In this document: positions 8,912-17,604 of the stretch, piece after piece
Layout of the letters: each line of letters begins with the position of its first letter
Numbering within the stretch: position 1 is the stretch's first letter
Origin: Pedococcus_A sp963730585
GTDB lineage: Bacteria > Actinomycetota > Actinomycetes > Actinomycetales > Dermatophilaceae
Assembly (NCBI GenBank): GCA_963730585.1
Contig: CAVSSL010000011.1
Location: forward strand, 124,001-188,000
DNA length: 64,000 nucleotides
Direction of reading: 5' to 3'
Made by a program: the position numbers and the translations under genes
Notes under the pieces: model-generated
What the model saw: the letters and a program-made list of their open reading frames with translations, nothing else
What the model was told of the DNA's origin: nothing
The model's database searches: none

Positions 8912-10141
8912 GTGGGCTACACCGACACCGACCGGGAGCGCTGGGTGCGCGAGGACCCGGTGCTCAAGCGCGCCGACCGCGACGACTTCGCTCGCGACCG
9001 CGCCCGGCTCGTGCACTCCGCCAGCCTGCGCCGTCTGTCGTCCAAGACACAGGTCGTGCAGCCGGGCGACGACGACTTCGTGCGCAACCGGCTCACCCAC
9101 TCGCTCGAGGTCGCACAGATCGGTCGCGAGTTCGGGGCGGCGCTCGGGTGCAGCGCCGACGTGGTCGACACCGCGTGCCTCGCCCACGACATCGGCCACC
9201 CGCCGTTCGGTCACAACGGTGAGCAGGTGCTCGACGAGATCGCCTCTGGCATAGGTGGGTTCGAGGGGAACGCCCAGACGCTGCGGCTGCTGACCCGGCT
9301 CGAGGCCAAGCGGGTGCACCCCGATGGGCGCCCCGCCGGACTCAACCTGACCCGGGCCAGCCTCGACGCCGCGACCAAGTACCCGTGGCAGCGCGGGGAG
9401 GGACCGGACGGCACCCGCAAGTTCGGTGTCTACGCCGAGGACCTCGACGTCTTCACGTGGTTCCGCGACGACGTCCCGCCGGGGCGGCGCTGCCTCGAGG
9501 CAGAGGTCATGGACTGGTCCGACGACGTCGCGTACTCGGTGCACGACGTCGAGGACGCCGTGGCCTCGGGCCGGCTCGACCTGCGGCGGCTGCGCGACAC
9601 CTCCGACGTGGCGCAGGTGCTGGCCATGGCCGGTGGACTGTATGCCGCCGACCTCGGCGCCGACGAGCTCGGCGCAGCGCTGGACCGGGTCCTGGCCACC
9701 GGGGCTGTGCCCACGACCTACGACGGGTCGCGGCGCGACCTCGCGGCGCTGAAGGACATGACGTCGCGGCTCATCGGCCGGTTCGTCCTCGCGGTGGAGA
9801 ACGCGACCCGCCAACGTCATGGCGACGGCGACCTCACCCGCTACGCCGCCGACCTCGTGGTGCCCGACGACACCCGCGCCGAGGTCGCCGTGCTCAAGGC
9901 CGTGGCTGCGCACTTCGTCATGTATGCCGTGGAGCGCGTCGAGGTGATGTCCGGCCAGCGCGCGGTGGTCCAGGACCTCGTCGCGGCCTACCAGGAGTCG
10001 CCCGCCGAGCGCCTCGACCTGGACCTCCTGCCTGACTGGAAGGCTGCCGAGTCGGAGGCCGCCGCCCTGCGGGTCATCGTCGACCAGGTGGCCTCGCTGA
10101 CGGATGTCCGGGCCCTCTCGCTGCATCGACGGTGGTGCTGA
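8912..10141 (+). CDS. dgt: Deoxyguanosinetriphosphate triphosphohydrolase-like protein
   Basis: A 409-residue HD-domain phosphohydrolase that splits dNTPs into nucleoside and triphosphate, limiting dNTP pools. The metal-binding motif is visible as RLTHSLEVAQIGRE, then LAHDIGHPPFGHNGE (HD pair), then DWSDDVAYSVHDVED with the downstream Asp. LRRLSSKTQVVQP at the N terminus is the dGTPase signature. Start GTG 8912 follows a leaderless -10 box and gives the usual short N terminus. In actinobacteria dgt commonly sits near dnaG; here dnaG lies 4.7 kb downstream with unrelated genes inserted between them. Confidence 0.93.
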   Translation: MGYTDTDRERWVREDPVLKRADRDDFARDRARLVHSASLRRLSSKTQVVQPGDDDFVRNRLTHSLEVAQIGREFGAALGCSADVVDTACLAHDIGHPPFGHNGEQVLDEIASGIGGFEGNAQTLRLLTRLEAKRVHPDGRPAGLNLTRASLDAATKYPWQRGEGPDGTRKFGVYAEDLDVFTWFRDDVPPGRRCLEAEVMDWSDDVAYSVHDVEDAVASGRLDLRRLRDTSDVAQVLAMAGGLYAADLGADELGAALDRVLATGAVPTTYDGSRRDLAALKDMTSRLIGRFVLAVENATRQRHGDGDLTRYAADLVVPDDTRAEVAVLKAVAAHFVMYAVERVEVMSGQRAVVQDLVAAYQESPAERLDLDLLPDWKAAESEAAALRVIVDQVASLTDVRALSLHRRWC

Positions 10142-10190
10142 CGAGGCGCGCTGTCCGGTGCGAGAATGGGACGCTGGCTGAAGGAGCCCA

Positions 10191-12218
10191 ATGTCGGACC
10201 TGGTCGAGGCCTCACCCGTTGAACGCGCCCAGGAGGCGCTGGCGCGCCACTCGTGGCGTGAGGCGTTCGACCTGCTCAACGGCGAGGACGAGGCCGGCAG
10301 GTTGGCCCCCGCGGAGCTGGGGCTGTTGGCCCAGGCTGCCTGGTGGGTCGGGCGGCTGCCCGTCGCGATCGACGCCCTCGAGCGCGCGTATGCCGCCGCG
10401 ACCAGGGCACACGACAACGAGACCGCCGCCGTGCTCGCCGTCACGCTGGCCCGTGACCACCTCTTCCGCAACGCGGCGCCCGTCGCCAACGCGTGGCTGC
10501 GCCGAGCGGAGCGCATCCTGGAGCACGCGGACGAGGGCCTCGGGCACGGGTGGCTGGCAGCGACACAGTCCTTCCACGACGCGATCGTCGGTGACGACGA
10601 GGGGGCGCTGGCCAACGCGACCCGTGCGCTCGAGATCGGACGACGCCACCAGGACCGCAACCTCGAGACCTTCGCGCTGGCGGAGCGTGGGGCGGCACTG
10701 GTGTCGGCCGGCAGGGTGGCGGAAGGGCTCGACCTGATCGACGAGGCCACGGTCGCCGCCATCTCGGGCGAGCTCGAGCCGGACGTTGCCGGCGGAGTGT
10801 GCTGCACGACGATCGAGACCTGCAGCGCGCTCGGAGAGTGGACGCGGGCAGGGGAGTGGACCGAGGCGCAGGACAGGTGGTGTCGGCGCGAGGGCATCAG
10901 CGGTTACCCGGGGATGTGTCGGGTGTTCCGATCCGAGATCAAGCGGCGTCGGGGTGAGTGGCTCGAGGCCGAGGCGGAGGCCCGGCAGGCATCGGTGGAG
11001 CTGCGCGGCTTCGTGCCGGCGGCGGTGGGCACGGCCGTCTACCAGATCGGCGTCATCCGGCTGCGGCGCGGTGACCTACCCGGCGCCGAGGCCCTCCTCG
11101 TCGAGGCGCACGCCTTGGGCACCGACCCCGAACCTGCGCTGTCCCTGCTGAGGCTCGCCGAGGGAAAGGTCGGCGTGGCCGCCATGGGGATACGGCGAGC
11201 CCTCGACGGCCCTGTGCGGACGCCGGCCTGGCGGGCGACGCCCGACACGGGCCTCTACCGGCTGCCGCTGCTCGAGGCGCAGGTCGAGATCGCCCTGGCC
11301 GGGTCCGACAACGCGACGGCGCGGACGGCTGCCGAGGAGATCGGGCGCATCGCGGACCAGTTCGGGACACGGGTGCCAGCGGCCGCTGCCGCGGGCACGA
11401 TGGGGGCGGTCGAGGCGAGTGAGGGTGCGCTCGACGCGGCGCGGCGGGACCTGCAGCGCGCCGTCGAGTTGTACTCAGCGGCCGACGCGCCCTACGAGCT
11501 CGCCATCGCGCGGCGTGGCCTGGCCGAGGTCCACGCCGCCGCCGGTGACCCGGATGCGGCGATCGTCGAGGCGAGGGCTGCCCGGGCCGTGTTCGAGCAC
11601 CTCGGCGCGACCCCTGACCTGCAGCGGACCACCCGGTTGCTGGTCACGCTCGAGGCCGCGACCGACCCCCATGCCCTCGGGGGTGCGGGAGGCAACGTGG
11701 GGGGTGTGGCCGGTACCGAGCGGGTCGTGCGAGCGTTCGTCTTCACCGACATCGTCGACTCAACGAAGCTCACCGAGCTGCTGGGCGACGAGTCGTGGTC
11801 ACGGGTCCTCGACTGGCACGACAAGGCGCTGCGCAGTGTCGTCGCCGAGCATGGAGGCCAGGAGATCAAGGCGACGGGCGACGGGTTCTTCCTCGCCTTC
11901 GACGATGTGGACCAAGCCATCGACGCGGCGCTCGCGATCCAACGACGGCTGGACGACCAACGGCGAGAGTACGGCTTCGCACCCCACGTGCGCATCGGTG
12001 TGCACAGGGCGGAGGCGAGCCGGACCGGCCTCGACTACATCGGTGGCGGCGTCAACCTCGCCGCGCGTATCGGTGCGGCCGCCGCGGGGTCCGAGGTGCT
12101 GGTGAGCGCCGCGACGCTGCAGTCCTCGCGGCGGCGCGACCTGCCGGTCGATCGTCGGTCGGTCAAGCTCAAGGGCTTCAGCGAACCCGTCGAGGTCGCG
12201 TCCCTCGGCTGGCGGTGA
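10191..12218 (+). CDS. TPR-like protein with C-terminal class III adenylate/guanylate cyclase domain
   Basis: A 675-residue soluble protein. Residues 1 to about 490 are Ala/Leu/Arg-rich helical repeats resembling TPRs. The last 170 residues form a class III nucleotidyl cyclase domain. Both metal Asp residues are present (FVFTDIVDST and IKATGDGFFLAF), as is the Asn/Arg pair in GGGVNLAARIGAA, so catalysis is plausible. The substrate-specifying residues are not obvious. Having the cyclase at the C terminus with repeats in front is the reverse of the 1090-residue protein at 44843-48115. The start ATG 10191 has AAGGAG eight bases upstream, and GAGAAT 25 bases upstream may be its -10. It appears monocistronic. 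Confidence 0.82.
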   Translation: MSDLVEASPVERAQEALARHSWREAFDLLNGEDEAGRLAPAELGLLAQAAWWVGRLPVAIDALERAYAAATRAHDNETAAVLAVTLARDHLFRNAAPVANAWLRRAERILEHADEGLGHGWLAATQSFHDAIVGDDEGALANATRALEIGRRHQDRNLETFALAERGAALVSAGRVAEGLDLIDEATVAAISGELEPDVAGGVCCTTIETCSALGEWTRAGEWTEAQDRWCRREGISGYPGMCRVFRSEIKRRRGEWLEAEAEARQASVELRGFVPAAVGTAVYQIGVIRLRRGDLPGAEALLVEAHALGTDPEPALSLLRLAEGKVGVAAMGIRRALDGPVRTPAWRATPDTGLYRLPLLEAQVEIALAGSDNATARTAAEEIGRIADQFGTRVPAAAAAGTMGAVEASEGALDAARRDLQRAVELYSAADAPYELAIARRGLAEVHAAAGDPDAAIVEARAARAVFEHLGATPDLQRTTRLLVTLEAATDPHALGGAGGNVGGVAGTERVVRAFVFTDIVDSTKLTELLGDESWSRVLDWHDKALRSVVAEHGGQEIKATGDGFFLAFDDVDQAIDAALAIQRRLDDQRREYGFAPHVRIGVHRAEASRTGLDYIGGGVNLAARIGAAAAGSEVLVSAATLQSSRRRDLPVDRRSVKLKGFSEPVEVASLGWR

Positions 12219-12288
12219 CGTGCCTCGACGGAGGTGGACTGCCCTGCAAGAGACCCCGCCGGCGTCGAATGCGGAGGATGCTGCCTCC

Positions 12289-12648
12289 ATGAGAGTCGCG
12301 GCGGCTGCCTGCTCGCTCGTGCTCGGCGTTGGATTCGGCCTCCCGGGCGTGGTCGGCGCGCGGCACCTGGCCCGCACGGGTGAGGTCTGGAAGTTCCTCG
12401 GGTTCCCGACCTACGGCAGCGGCCCGTTCGAGCGCTGGGGCGTTCCGACATCCGTGGCGCTGATGTCGGGCTTCGTCCTCGTGTGCGCCGCGGAGCTCGT
12501 GCTGGGCGCGATGATCCTGGCTGACGCTCCGGGCACGAAGGCCTTCTCGATCGCGCTTCTGCCGTTCGAGTTCGCCTACTGGGTCGGTTTCGCGTTGCCC
12601 TTCGGCCCGCCTCTCGGCATCGCTCGGACCGTCCTGCTGTTTGTCTGA
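12289..12648 (+). CDS. Small membrane protein of unknown function
   Basis: A 119-residue protein with four predicted membrane helices (residues about 1-22, 55-80, 86-108 and C-terminal). It resembles uncharacterised actinobacterial DoxX/DUF-type small membrane proteins in size and layout, but I do not recognise the family. The conserved-looking segment WKFLGFPTYGSGPFERWG between helices 1 and 2 would face one side of the membrane. GGAGG precedes ATG 12289 and can pair with CCTCC just before the start, so translation may be modulated. It stands alone and converges on the YrdB-like gene. Confidence 0.6.
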   Translation: MRVAAAACSLVLGVGFGLPGVVGARHLARTGEVWKFLGFPTYGSGPFERWGVPTSVALMSGFVLVCAAELVLGAMILADAPGTKAFSIALLPFEFAYWVGFALPFGPPLGIARTVLLFV

Positions 12649-12783
12649 CGACAACCCGCAACAAGCGCACGCACCTGTCTCGGAGCGTGCGAACGTCAGA
12701 AGCGGTTCAGCGCCTGCGCCCCTTCAAGGGACGGCGAGCGTCGTCCGCGCAACAGGAGCAGCACCCAGTGAGACTGCTGGTGC

Positions 12784-13200
12784 TCAGGCTGCCGGAGGGG
12801 AGACCGCTGAGCTGTCGTGGCGATAGCCCGTGAGCCGGAGCAGGCCTTTGACGAGGGCGAAGCCCGCCACGAGTGCCACACCCCACCAGGGGTGACCCAG
12901 AGCGGCAAGGCAGATGCCGCCCACCGCGAACCACGCCAGCATGAAGACCGCCAGCGGGACGCCCTGCAGCCGCCTGGTGGCTTTGGGGGCGGCGAAGAGT
13001 CCCCACAGCCCAGCCATGGCCGACACGCTGATGACCGCGACGACGATGCCCACGAGGCCGCCGAGGCTCACGGACCACCAAGCGACCGCCACCAGACCCA
13101 GCACCTCGACGAGGAAGAGAAGGGCCAGCAGGAACCCCTGCAACGGGCTCACCGCCAACCCGGCCGGATGGGGTGCTGGGGGAGGGTCGGTGAGGGCCAC
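12784..13200 (-). CDS. YrdB/DUF2568 family membrane protein
   Basis: A 138-residue protein with four membrane helices. It has the family signature LWGLFAAPKATRRL between helices two and three. Other helices are LLALLFLVEVLGLVAVAWW, GLVGIVVAVISVSAMAGL and GICLAALGHPWWGVALVAGF. Function is unknown. The frame stays open far upstream into the HNH pseudogene, but GTG 13200 is favoured because a TAGCAT box stands exactly seven bases before it, matching the leaderless pattern elsewhere here, and the longer frame encodes low-complexity sequence. Confidence 0.72.
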   Translation of the reverse strand: MALTDPPPAPHPAGLAVSPLQGFLLALLFLVEVLGLVAVAWWSVSLGGLVGIVVAVISVSAMAGLWGLFAAPKATRRLQGVPLAVFMLAWFAVGGICLAALGHPWWGVALVAGFALVKGLLRLTGYRHDSSAVSPPAA

Positions 13201-13207
13201 GAAGACG

Positions 13208-13213
13208 ATGCTA
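13208..13213 (-). promoter_or_regulatory. Probable -10 box of a leaderless promoter for the YrdB-like gene
   Basis: On the minus strand TAGCAT is followed by seven bases and GTG at 13200. Confidence 0.5.
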
Positions 13214-13301
13214 GGTCGAGTCCACGGGTGACCTGCGCACAACGCCATGTCTGGACATGCCCGTGGCCCCGCCGGTGTCGACGGGGTGTGGGGCGGGGCC
13301 G

Positions 13302-14551
13302 TTACAGGTGCCAGGTGACGTGCGTGGCGGTGATGGTGCAGGTCAGGTCGCGGTCGTGGACCAGGGTGTGGTGCCGTACCGCAGAGCAGGGCCGTGTTGT
13401 CCAGCGCCGTGTCGCCCTTCTCCCACCAGGGGATGCCGTGGTGGGCGTCGCACCACTGGGCCGGGACGGTGCAGCCGGGGTAGGTGCAGCCGCCGTCGCG
13501 CAGCCAGGCGGCCAGCCGGATCGCGGGTGGGACCAGGCGTTTGCGGCGGCCGACGTCGAGCAGCTCGCTCCGGGTGCCGAGCACGGCGGGGATGAGGTCG
13601 GCGTCGCAGGCCAGGCGGCGGACGGTGCCGGCGGTGAGCAGCTCCTGGCCCAGGGTCAGCCCGGCCCCGCGGACGGCGCCGGTCAGCTGCTCCAGGCTCA
13701 TCGTGACGACCAGCTGCGCCTTGGCGGTCTTCGGGGCCTTCCCGGGGGAGGAGACCCCGCGGCCGATGATGGCCAGCAGGGCGTCGGCGCGCCGCGCGGC
13801 CGGGGTCCGCAGGTCGGGCTCGGGCCTGGACCGGTCCGCGGTCCGGATGGGTTGCGGGCGGGCCAGCGGGTCGATCGCGGCGTCCAGGATCGCCGCGCCC
13901 TCCGGGTCGAGGACCAGGCGGTAGGTGGACATCCCGGCCGGGCCGGGGGACTTGAACAGCGCCCGGGCCGAGCGTTGCCGCTCGGCGAGGTGCTCGGCGT
14001 CCTTCTCGGGGCGCAGCAGCGCGGCGGCGTGCCGGATCGCGATGGCCAGCTGCTTCTCCGTCAACGCGGGGGCGGCGCCGATGAGGGTGGCGGTGTCGTC
14101 CTCGAGCTGGTCGGGGTCGGCCACCGGCGCCGCGGACCGGTGGAACCGGGCGAGCTGGGCGGCCTTCGGCAGGCTGACCGCGCCGACTCTCGACGGCGGT
14201 CGCCAGGTCCCGCAGGCGCGGGTCGCGGCACGCGTCGGCGACCACCTGCAGGGTGGAGGCGTGCCCGGTGCTCATCCCGGGCGCCGCCTGGGTGGCCCAG
14301 TCCACCCCCGACCAGCCCTGCTCCGAACCGAGGCCGCGGGTGCGGGCCTCGGCCACCACCGCGACCTGCTGCGCCTCCGCGCCCGCCCGCACCCGCTCCA
14401 GGTGGCCCAGGGTGTCGGCGACCTCGGTGTCGGACAGCGCCCACAGCTGCGACGCCTGCGCCCGGCCGCCGGCCAGCGCCGCGTCCGCGGCCCGGGCCGC
14501 GGACAGCACCGGCCGGGACCCGAACGCCGAGGGAGTCGCCGAGGTGGACAT
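13302..14551 (-). pseudogene. DUF222 / 13E12-family HNH endonuclease, two frameshifts
   Basis: From ATG 14551 the frame begins MSTSATPSAFGSRPV and reads a DUF222 domain. At 14186 an extra A on the plus strand shifts it: removing it gives TAVESGAVSLPKAAQLARF, joining to VADPDQLEDDTATLIG. The second frame carries GCTYPGCTVPAQWCDAHHGIPWW of the HNH domain. At 13377-13380 another extra base separates the final RHHTLVHDRDLTCTITATHV tail, which ends in TAA at 13302-13304. Corrected length is 415 residues. Multi-copy proteins of this family are common in actinobacteria, sometimes in mobile contexts; no terminal repeats or transposase are seen. Two separate single-base insertions in otherwise clean sequence mean real inactivation or read errors. 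Confidence 0.85.
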
Positions 14552-14823
14552 GACGACAACCCTAGGTGAGACCACCGACAACCCAACTTCTGACAGAACA
14601 GACGGAAACCGTTGCAGCGCAATGGAATGCGCGGCATACGAAGAGGGTCTGCGCAAGCCGAGAACGACGACCTGTGGACGGTGTGGCGTCCGCCGGTCCG
14701 GTGTGGACGACCGGGGGAGGCGACGTCGGGGCGGGCGCCGCGCACCCGGCATACGGACTGTGGTGGAGCCTCGCGCGGCTGTCGGGGGTGACCACCTAGA
14801 CTCAGGCCCGACAAGGAGGACAC
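14552..14823. other. Intergenic region upstream of dnaG
   Basis: This 272-base divergent spacer between the HNH pseudogene and dnaG is clearly less GC-rich at its left end (14560-14660). It carries two inverted-orientation copies of the GTATGCCG octamer (14632-14639 and 14747-14754). TAGACT at 14798-14803 is a likely dnaG -10 box, and AAGGAGG at 14813-14819 is its ribosome-binding site. I see no RNA gene here. Confidence 0.5.
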
Positions 14824-16767
14824 GTGGCGGGTCGGATCAAGGCCGACGACATCGCGCTCGTGAAAGAGCGCTCGTCGATCGAGGACGTGGTGCGCGAGCA
14901 CGTCACCCTGCGCCCTGCCGGTCCGGGGTCGATGAAGGGCCTGTGCCCGTTCCACGACGAGAAGACCCCCTCGTTCAACATCCGGCCCACGGTCGGGGCC
15001 TGGCACTGCTTCGGCTGCGGCGAGGGTGGCGACGTCATCTCGTTCATCCAGAAGGTCGAGCACCTGACCTTCGCGGAGGCCGTCGAGCGCCTGGCCCAGA
15101 AGCTCGGCATGGAGCTGCAGTACGAGGAGGGCGGCAGGCCCCGCGACGGGGAGTCCCTCGGCCGCCGCTCCCGGCTCATCGAGGCGCACCGGGTCGCCCA
15201 GGAGTTCTACGCCCACGCCCTGCTCAACCTCCCCGAGGCGAGGGCCGGCCGTGACTTCCTGCGCGCGCGAGGCTTCGACAGCAAGGCCGCCGAGCGGTTC
15301 GGCGTCGGCTTCGCCCCGCGAGGTGGGGAGGAGCTGACCCGCCACCTGCGCTCGAAGGGCTTCACCGAGGAGGAGATGACCCTCGGCGGTCTGTCCGGCC
15401 GGGGGAGCCGGGGACTCTACGACCGGTTCCGGGGTCGGCTGGTCTGGCCGATCCACGACATCACCGGTGACACCGTCGGGTTCGGTGCGCGGCGGCTGTT
15501 CGACGACGACCGCATCGCCGCGAAGTACCTCAACACCTCCGAGACCCCGATCTACAAGAAGTCGACCGTGCTCTACGGCCTCGATGCCGCCAAGAAGGCG
15601 ATCGCCGCCGAGCGGAAGGCGGTCGTCGTCGAGGGCTACACCGACGTGATGGCCTGCCACCTGGCCGGCGTGGAGGGCGCCGTGGCCACCTGTGGCACCG
15701 CCTTCGGCGTCGACCACATCAAGGTGCTCCGGCGCATCATGCGCGACGAGGCCGACCTCGCGCCGGCCAGGGTCGTCTTCACCTTCGACGGCGACGCCGC
15801 CGGTCAGAAGGCCGCGATGCGCGCCTTCGGCGAGGACCAGCGCTGGGCCTCGCAGTCGTTCGTGGCCGTGGCCGAGGACGGCATGGACCCGTGCGACCTG
15901 CGCCAGGCCAAGGGTGACGCCGCCGTGCGCCACCTCGTCGACGACGCCGTGCCGATGTTCGAGTTCGCGGTGCGCACCACCCTCAACCGGTTCGACCTCT
16001 CGACCGCCGAGGGCCGCGTGCAGGGCATGCGCGCCGCAGCCCCCATCGTCGCCAACATCCGCGACACCTCGATGCGCCCCGAGTACACCCGCACGGTCGC
16101 GGGGTGGATCGGCGTGGAGGTGGAGCAGGTGCAGGCCGAGGTGGCCCGCGCCGGCCGGATGGCCGCCCGTGAGGCCAAGGGCGAGGGCGGCCAGCACGGA
16201 TCATCCGCCCACCGCGATGTCGAGGTGGTGCCCGAGCCGTCGGTCGAGGAGGCGCGCGCCACCATGCCGACACCCGACCTGCGCGACCCCGTCGTCTTCG
16301 CCGAGCGGCAGCTGCTGCAGTGCCTGCTGCAGTTCCCCTCGTGCTTCGACCCGGCCGACGCCGACGCCATCGCCCCCGAGTCCTTCAGCGCCCCTGCCCA
16401 CCAGGCCGTGTTCGACGGCATCCGCGCGGCCGGCGGTCTGCAGCCGGGCCTGTCGGAGAAGGCCTGGGCCGACAAGGTCACCGAGGCGGCGCCGCTGGCC
16501 GTCCGACCGCTGGTCTCCGAGCTCGCCGTGGCGCCCCTGCCCACCCGGTTCGACAAGGCCACCGGACTGCCCGAGCGCCGCTACACCACAGCGCTCCTGG
16601 TCCGGGTCAAGGAGATCTCCCTGACCCGCAAGATCGCCGACGCGATGTCGGCCATGCGGCGGATGGCGACCGACCCGCACAGCGACCCGGCACAGTCCCG
16701 CGCCCTCAGTGGGGAGCTGCAGACCCTGCAGCGCGAGCTGGCCGACCTGCGCGAGCGGGTCAGCTGA
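14824..16767 (+). CDS. dnaG: DNA primase
   Basis: A 647-residue primase that makes RNA primers for replication with DnaB helicase. The N-terminal CHC2 zinc finger shows CPFHDEKTPSFNIRP and GAWHCFGCGEGGDV (residues about 40-68). The catalytic core includes RARGFDSKAAERFGVGFAP, GRLVWPIHD and the TOPRIM segments VVVEGYTDVMACHLAG and VFTFDGDAAGQKA, which carry the metal-binding acidic residues. The C-terminal part (from about residue 480) is the helicase-interacting domain. GTG 14824 has AAGGAGG four bases upstream. The stop overlaps the ATG of the next gene (TGATG). Confidence 0.96.
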   Translation: MAGRIKADDIALVKERSSIEDVVREHVTLRPAGPGSMKGLCPFHDEKTPSFNIRPTVGAWHCFGCGEGGDVISFIQKVEHLTFAEAVERLAQKLGMELQYEEGGRPRDGESLGRRSRLIEAHRVAQEFYAHALLNLPEARAGRDFLRARGFDSKAAERFGVGFAPRGGEELTRHLRSKGFTEEEMTLGGLSGRGSRGLYDRFRGRLVWPIHDITGDTVGFGARRLFDDDRIAAKYLNTSETPIYKKSTVLYGLDAAKKAIAAERKAVVVEGYTDVMACHLAGVEGAVATCGTAFGVDHIKVLRRIMRDEADLAPARVVFTFDGDAAGQKAAMRAFGEDQRWASQSFVAVAEDGMDPCDLRQAKGDAAVRHLVDDAVPMFEFAVRTTLNRFDLSTAEGRVQGMRAAAPIVANIRDTSMRPEYTRTVAGWIGVEVEQVQAEVARAGRMAAREAKGEGGQHGSSAHRDVEVVPEPSVEEARATMPTPDLRDPVVFAERQLLQCLLQFPSCFDPADADAIAPESFSAPAHQAVFDGIRAAGGLQPGLSEKAWADKVTEAAPLAVRPLVSELAVAPLPTRFDKATGLPERRYTTALLVRVKEISLTRKIADAMSAMRRMATDPHSDPAQSRALSGELQTLQRELADLRERVS

Positions 16768-17291
16768 TGGGGTGGTCGCTGCGCCGGGACCGGCCCGAGA
16801 AGGTCCCGCAGGTCGCCCGCGACGCCGTGTCGCTCGGCCGCGGTGAGCGCCTGCTGGCCTGGGCGCGTGACGACACCACCGGCGCCGTGGTCGTGGCCAG
16901 CAACCACCGCCTGTATGCCGTGAGCCCGGCGGGTGACGTCGTGCTCGACCGTCCGTGGCACCTCGTCGACGCCGGTTCGTGGTCGCACGAGGCCTTCCTC
17001 CTCACCGTCACCTGGGTGGACCGGCAGCGGCCGGCCCAGTGGGTGTTCAAGGAGGCCACCCTGCTGCCGGAGACCCTGCGGGAGCGGGTGCAGGCCTCCG
17101 TGGTGCTCGCGCAGAAGGTCGACCTGGGGGACCGGCGCAGCGCCCGGGCGGTGATCCGCCAGGACCTGGCCTCCGGTGAGCTCGTCGAGCAGGTGGTGCT
17201 GGGCAAGGGCGTGCGGCCCGGTGACCCCGGCGTGGAGGAGCAGACGCGGGCGGCGCTGGCCTACCTCAAGGAGCAGGTCGGCCTCACCTGA
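16767..17291 (+). CDS. Conserved protein of unknown function coupled to dnaG
   Basis: A 174-residue soluble protein starting MGWSLRRDRPEKVPQVARDA. The middle resembles a small beta-rich module (ERLLAWARDDTTGAVVVASNHRLYAV, then GDVVLDRPWHLVDAGSWSHE), and the C terminus is helical (ERVQASVVLAQKVDLGDRRSARAVIRQD). I do not recognise a catalytic motif. ATG 16767 overlaps the dnaG stop by one base, so it is co-translated with the primase. Such a downstream partner of dnaG is common in related actinobacteria; its role is not established. Downstream lies the tRNA-Asn promoter region. Confidence 0.75.
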   Translation: MGWSLRRDRPEKVPQVARDAVSLGRGERLLAWARDDTTGAVVVASNHRLYAVSPAGDVVLDRPWHLVDAGSWSHEAFLLTVTWVDRQRPAQWVFKEATLLPETLRERVQASVVLAQKVDLGDRRSARAVIRQDLASGELVEQVVLGKGVRPGDPGVEEQTRAALAYLKEQVGLT

Positions 17292-17308
17292 GCGCTTCCC
17301 GCGCCGGG

Positions 17309-17373
17309 CTCGACACGGGTGTCAACACGGCCTCGACACGGGCTGAGGGCGATCGCCACGGGCTCGACACGGG
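17309..17373. repeat. Three direct repeats of CTCGACACGGG upstream of tRNA-Asn
   Basis: Exact 11-base copies occur at 17309-17319, 17332-17342 and 17363-17373, with spacings of 23 and 31 bases. They lie between the dnaG companion gene and the tRNA promoter. They could be a regulator-binding array, or leftover short duplications like those found at other gene ends here. Confidence 0.6.
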
Positions 17374-17410
17374 AGACCAGCCCGTTTTCTGAGCGGGGCC
17401 CAACCTTTGC

Positions 17411-17416
17411 TATGGT
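17411..17416 (+). promoter_or_regulatory. Probable -10 box of the tRNA-Asn promoter
   Basis: TATGGT lies 48 bases before the mature tRNA in a locally AT-richer stretch, following a TTTTCT segment at 17385-17390 at about -35 distance. This gives an ordinary tRNA leader of roughly 40 bases. Confidence 0.5.
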
Positions 17417-17464
17417 TGCGCAGCGCCATCGAGGCGGACCGGAAACGGTCGGCCGGATGACCAT

Positions 17465-17540
17465 TCCCCTGTAGCTCAATTGGCAGAGCAGCCGGCTGTT
17501 AACCGGCAGGTTGTTGGTTCGAGTCCAACCGGGGGAGCCA
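17465..17540 (+). tRNA. tRNA-Asn(GTT)
   Basis: A 76-base tRNA with a seven-base acceptor stem (TCCCCTG paired to CGGGGGA with one T:G pair), D arm containing AGCTCAATTGGCAGAGC, an anticodon arm CCGGCTGTTAACCGG with GTT at 17498-17500, and a T arm with GGTTCGAGTCC. The 3' CCA is encoded (17538-17540). Confidence 0.95.
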
Positions 17541-17546
17541 CGACGA

Positions 17547-17579
17547 AAGGCCCGGATCCCGAGCAGGGATCCGGGCCTT
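17547..17579. terminator. Strong hairpin between tRNA-Asn and gluD
   Basis: AAGGCCCGGATCCC and GGGATCCGGGCCTT form a perfect 14-bp stem with a five-base loop, seven bases after the tRNA and 25 bases past the gluD stop. It would terminate both convergent units. Pyrimidines (CTTCTC) follow on the plus strand. Confidence 0.8.
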
Positions 17580-17604
17580 CTCGCGTACCCGGGAGGGTCG
17601 ACCG

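Noticed and set aside
12784..14124. One protein joining the HNH domain to the YrdB-like membrane protein
   Set aside because: The continuity is caused by the frameshift near 13380 hiding the HNH stop at 13302. The link region is low complexity and a leaderless promoter precedes GTG 13200.
13302..14551. Calling the HNH gene an insertion sequence
   Set aside because: No transposase, terminal inverted repeats or target-site duplications are visible; the DUF222/HNH family is common as a stand-alone gene.
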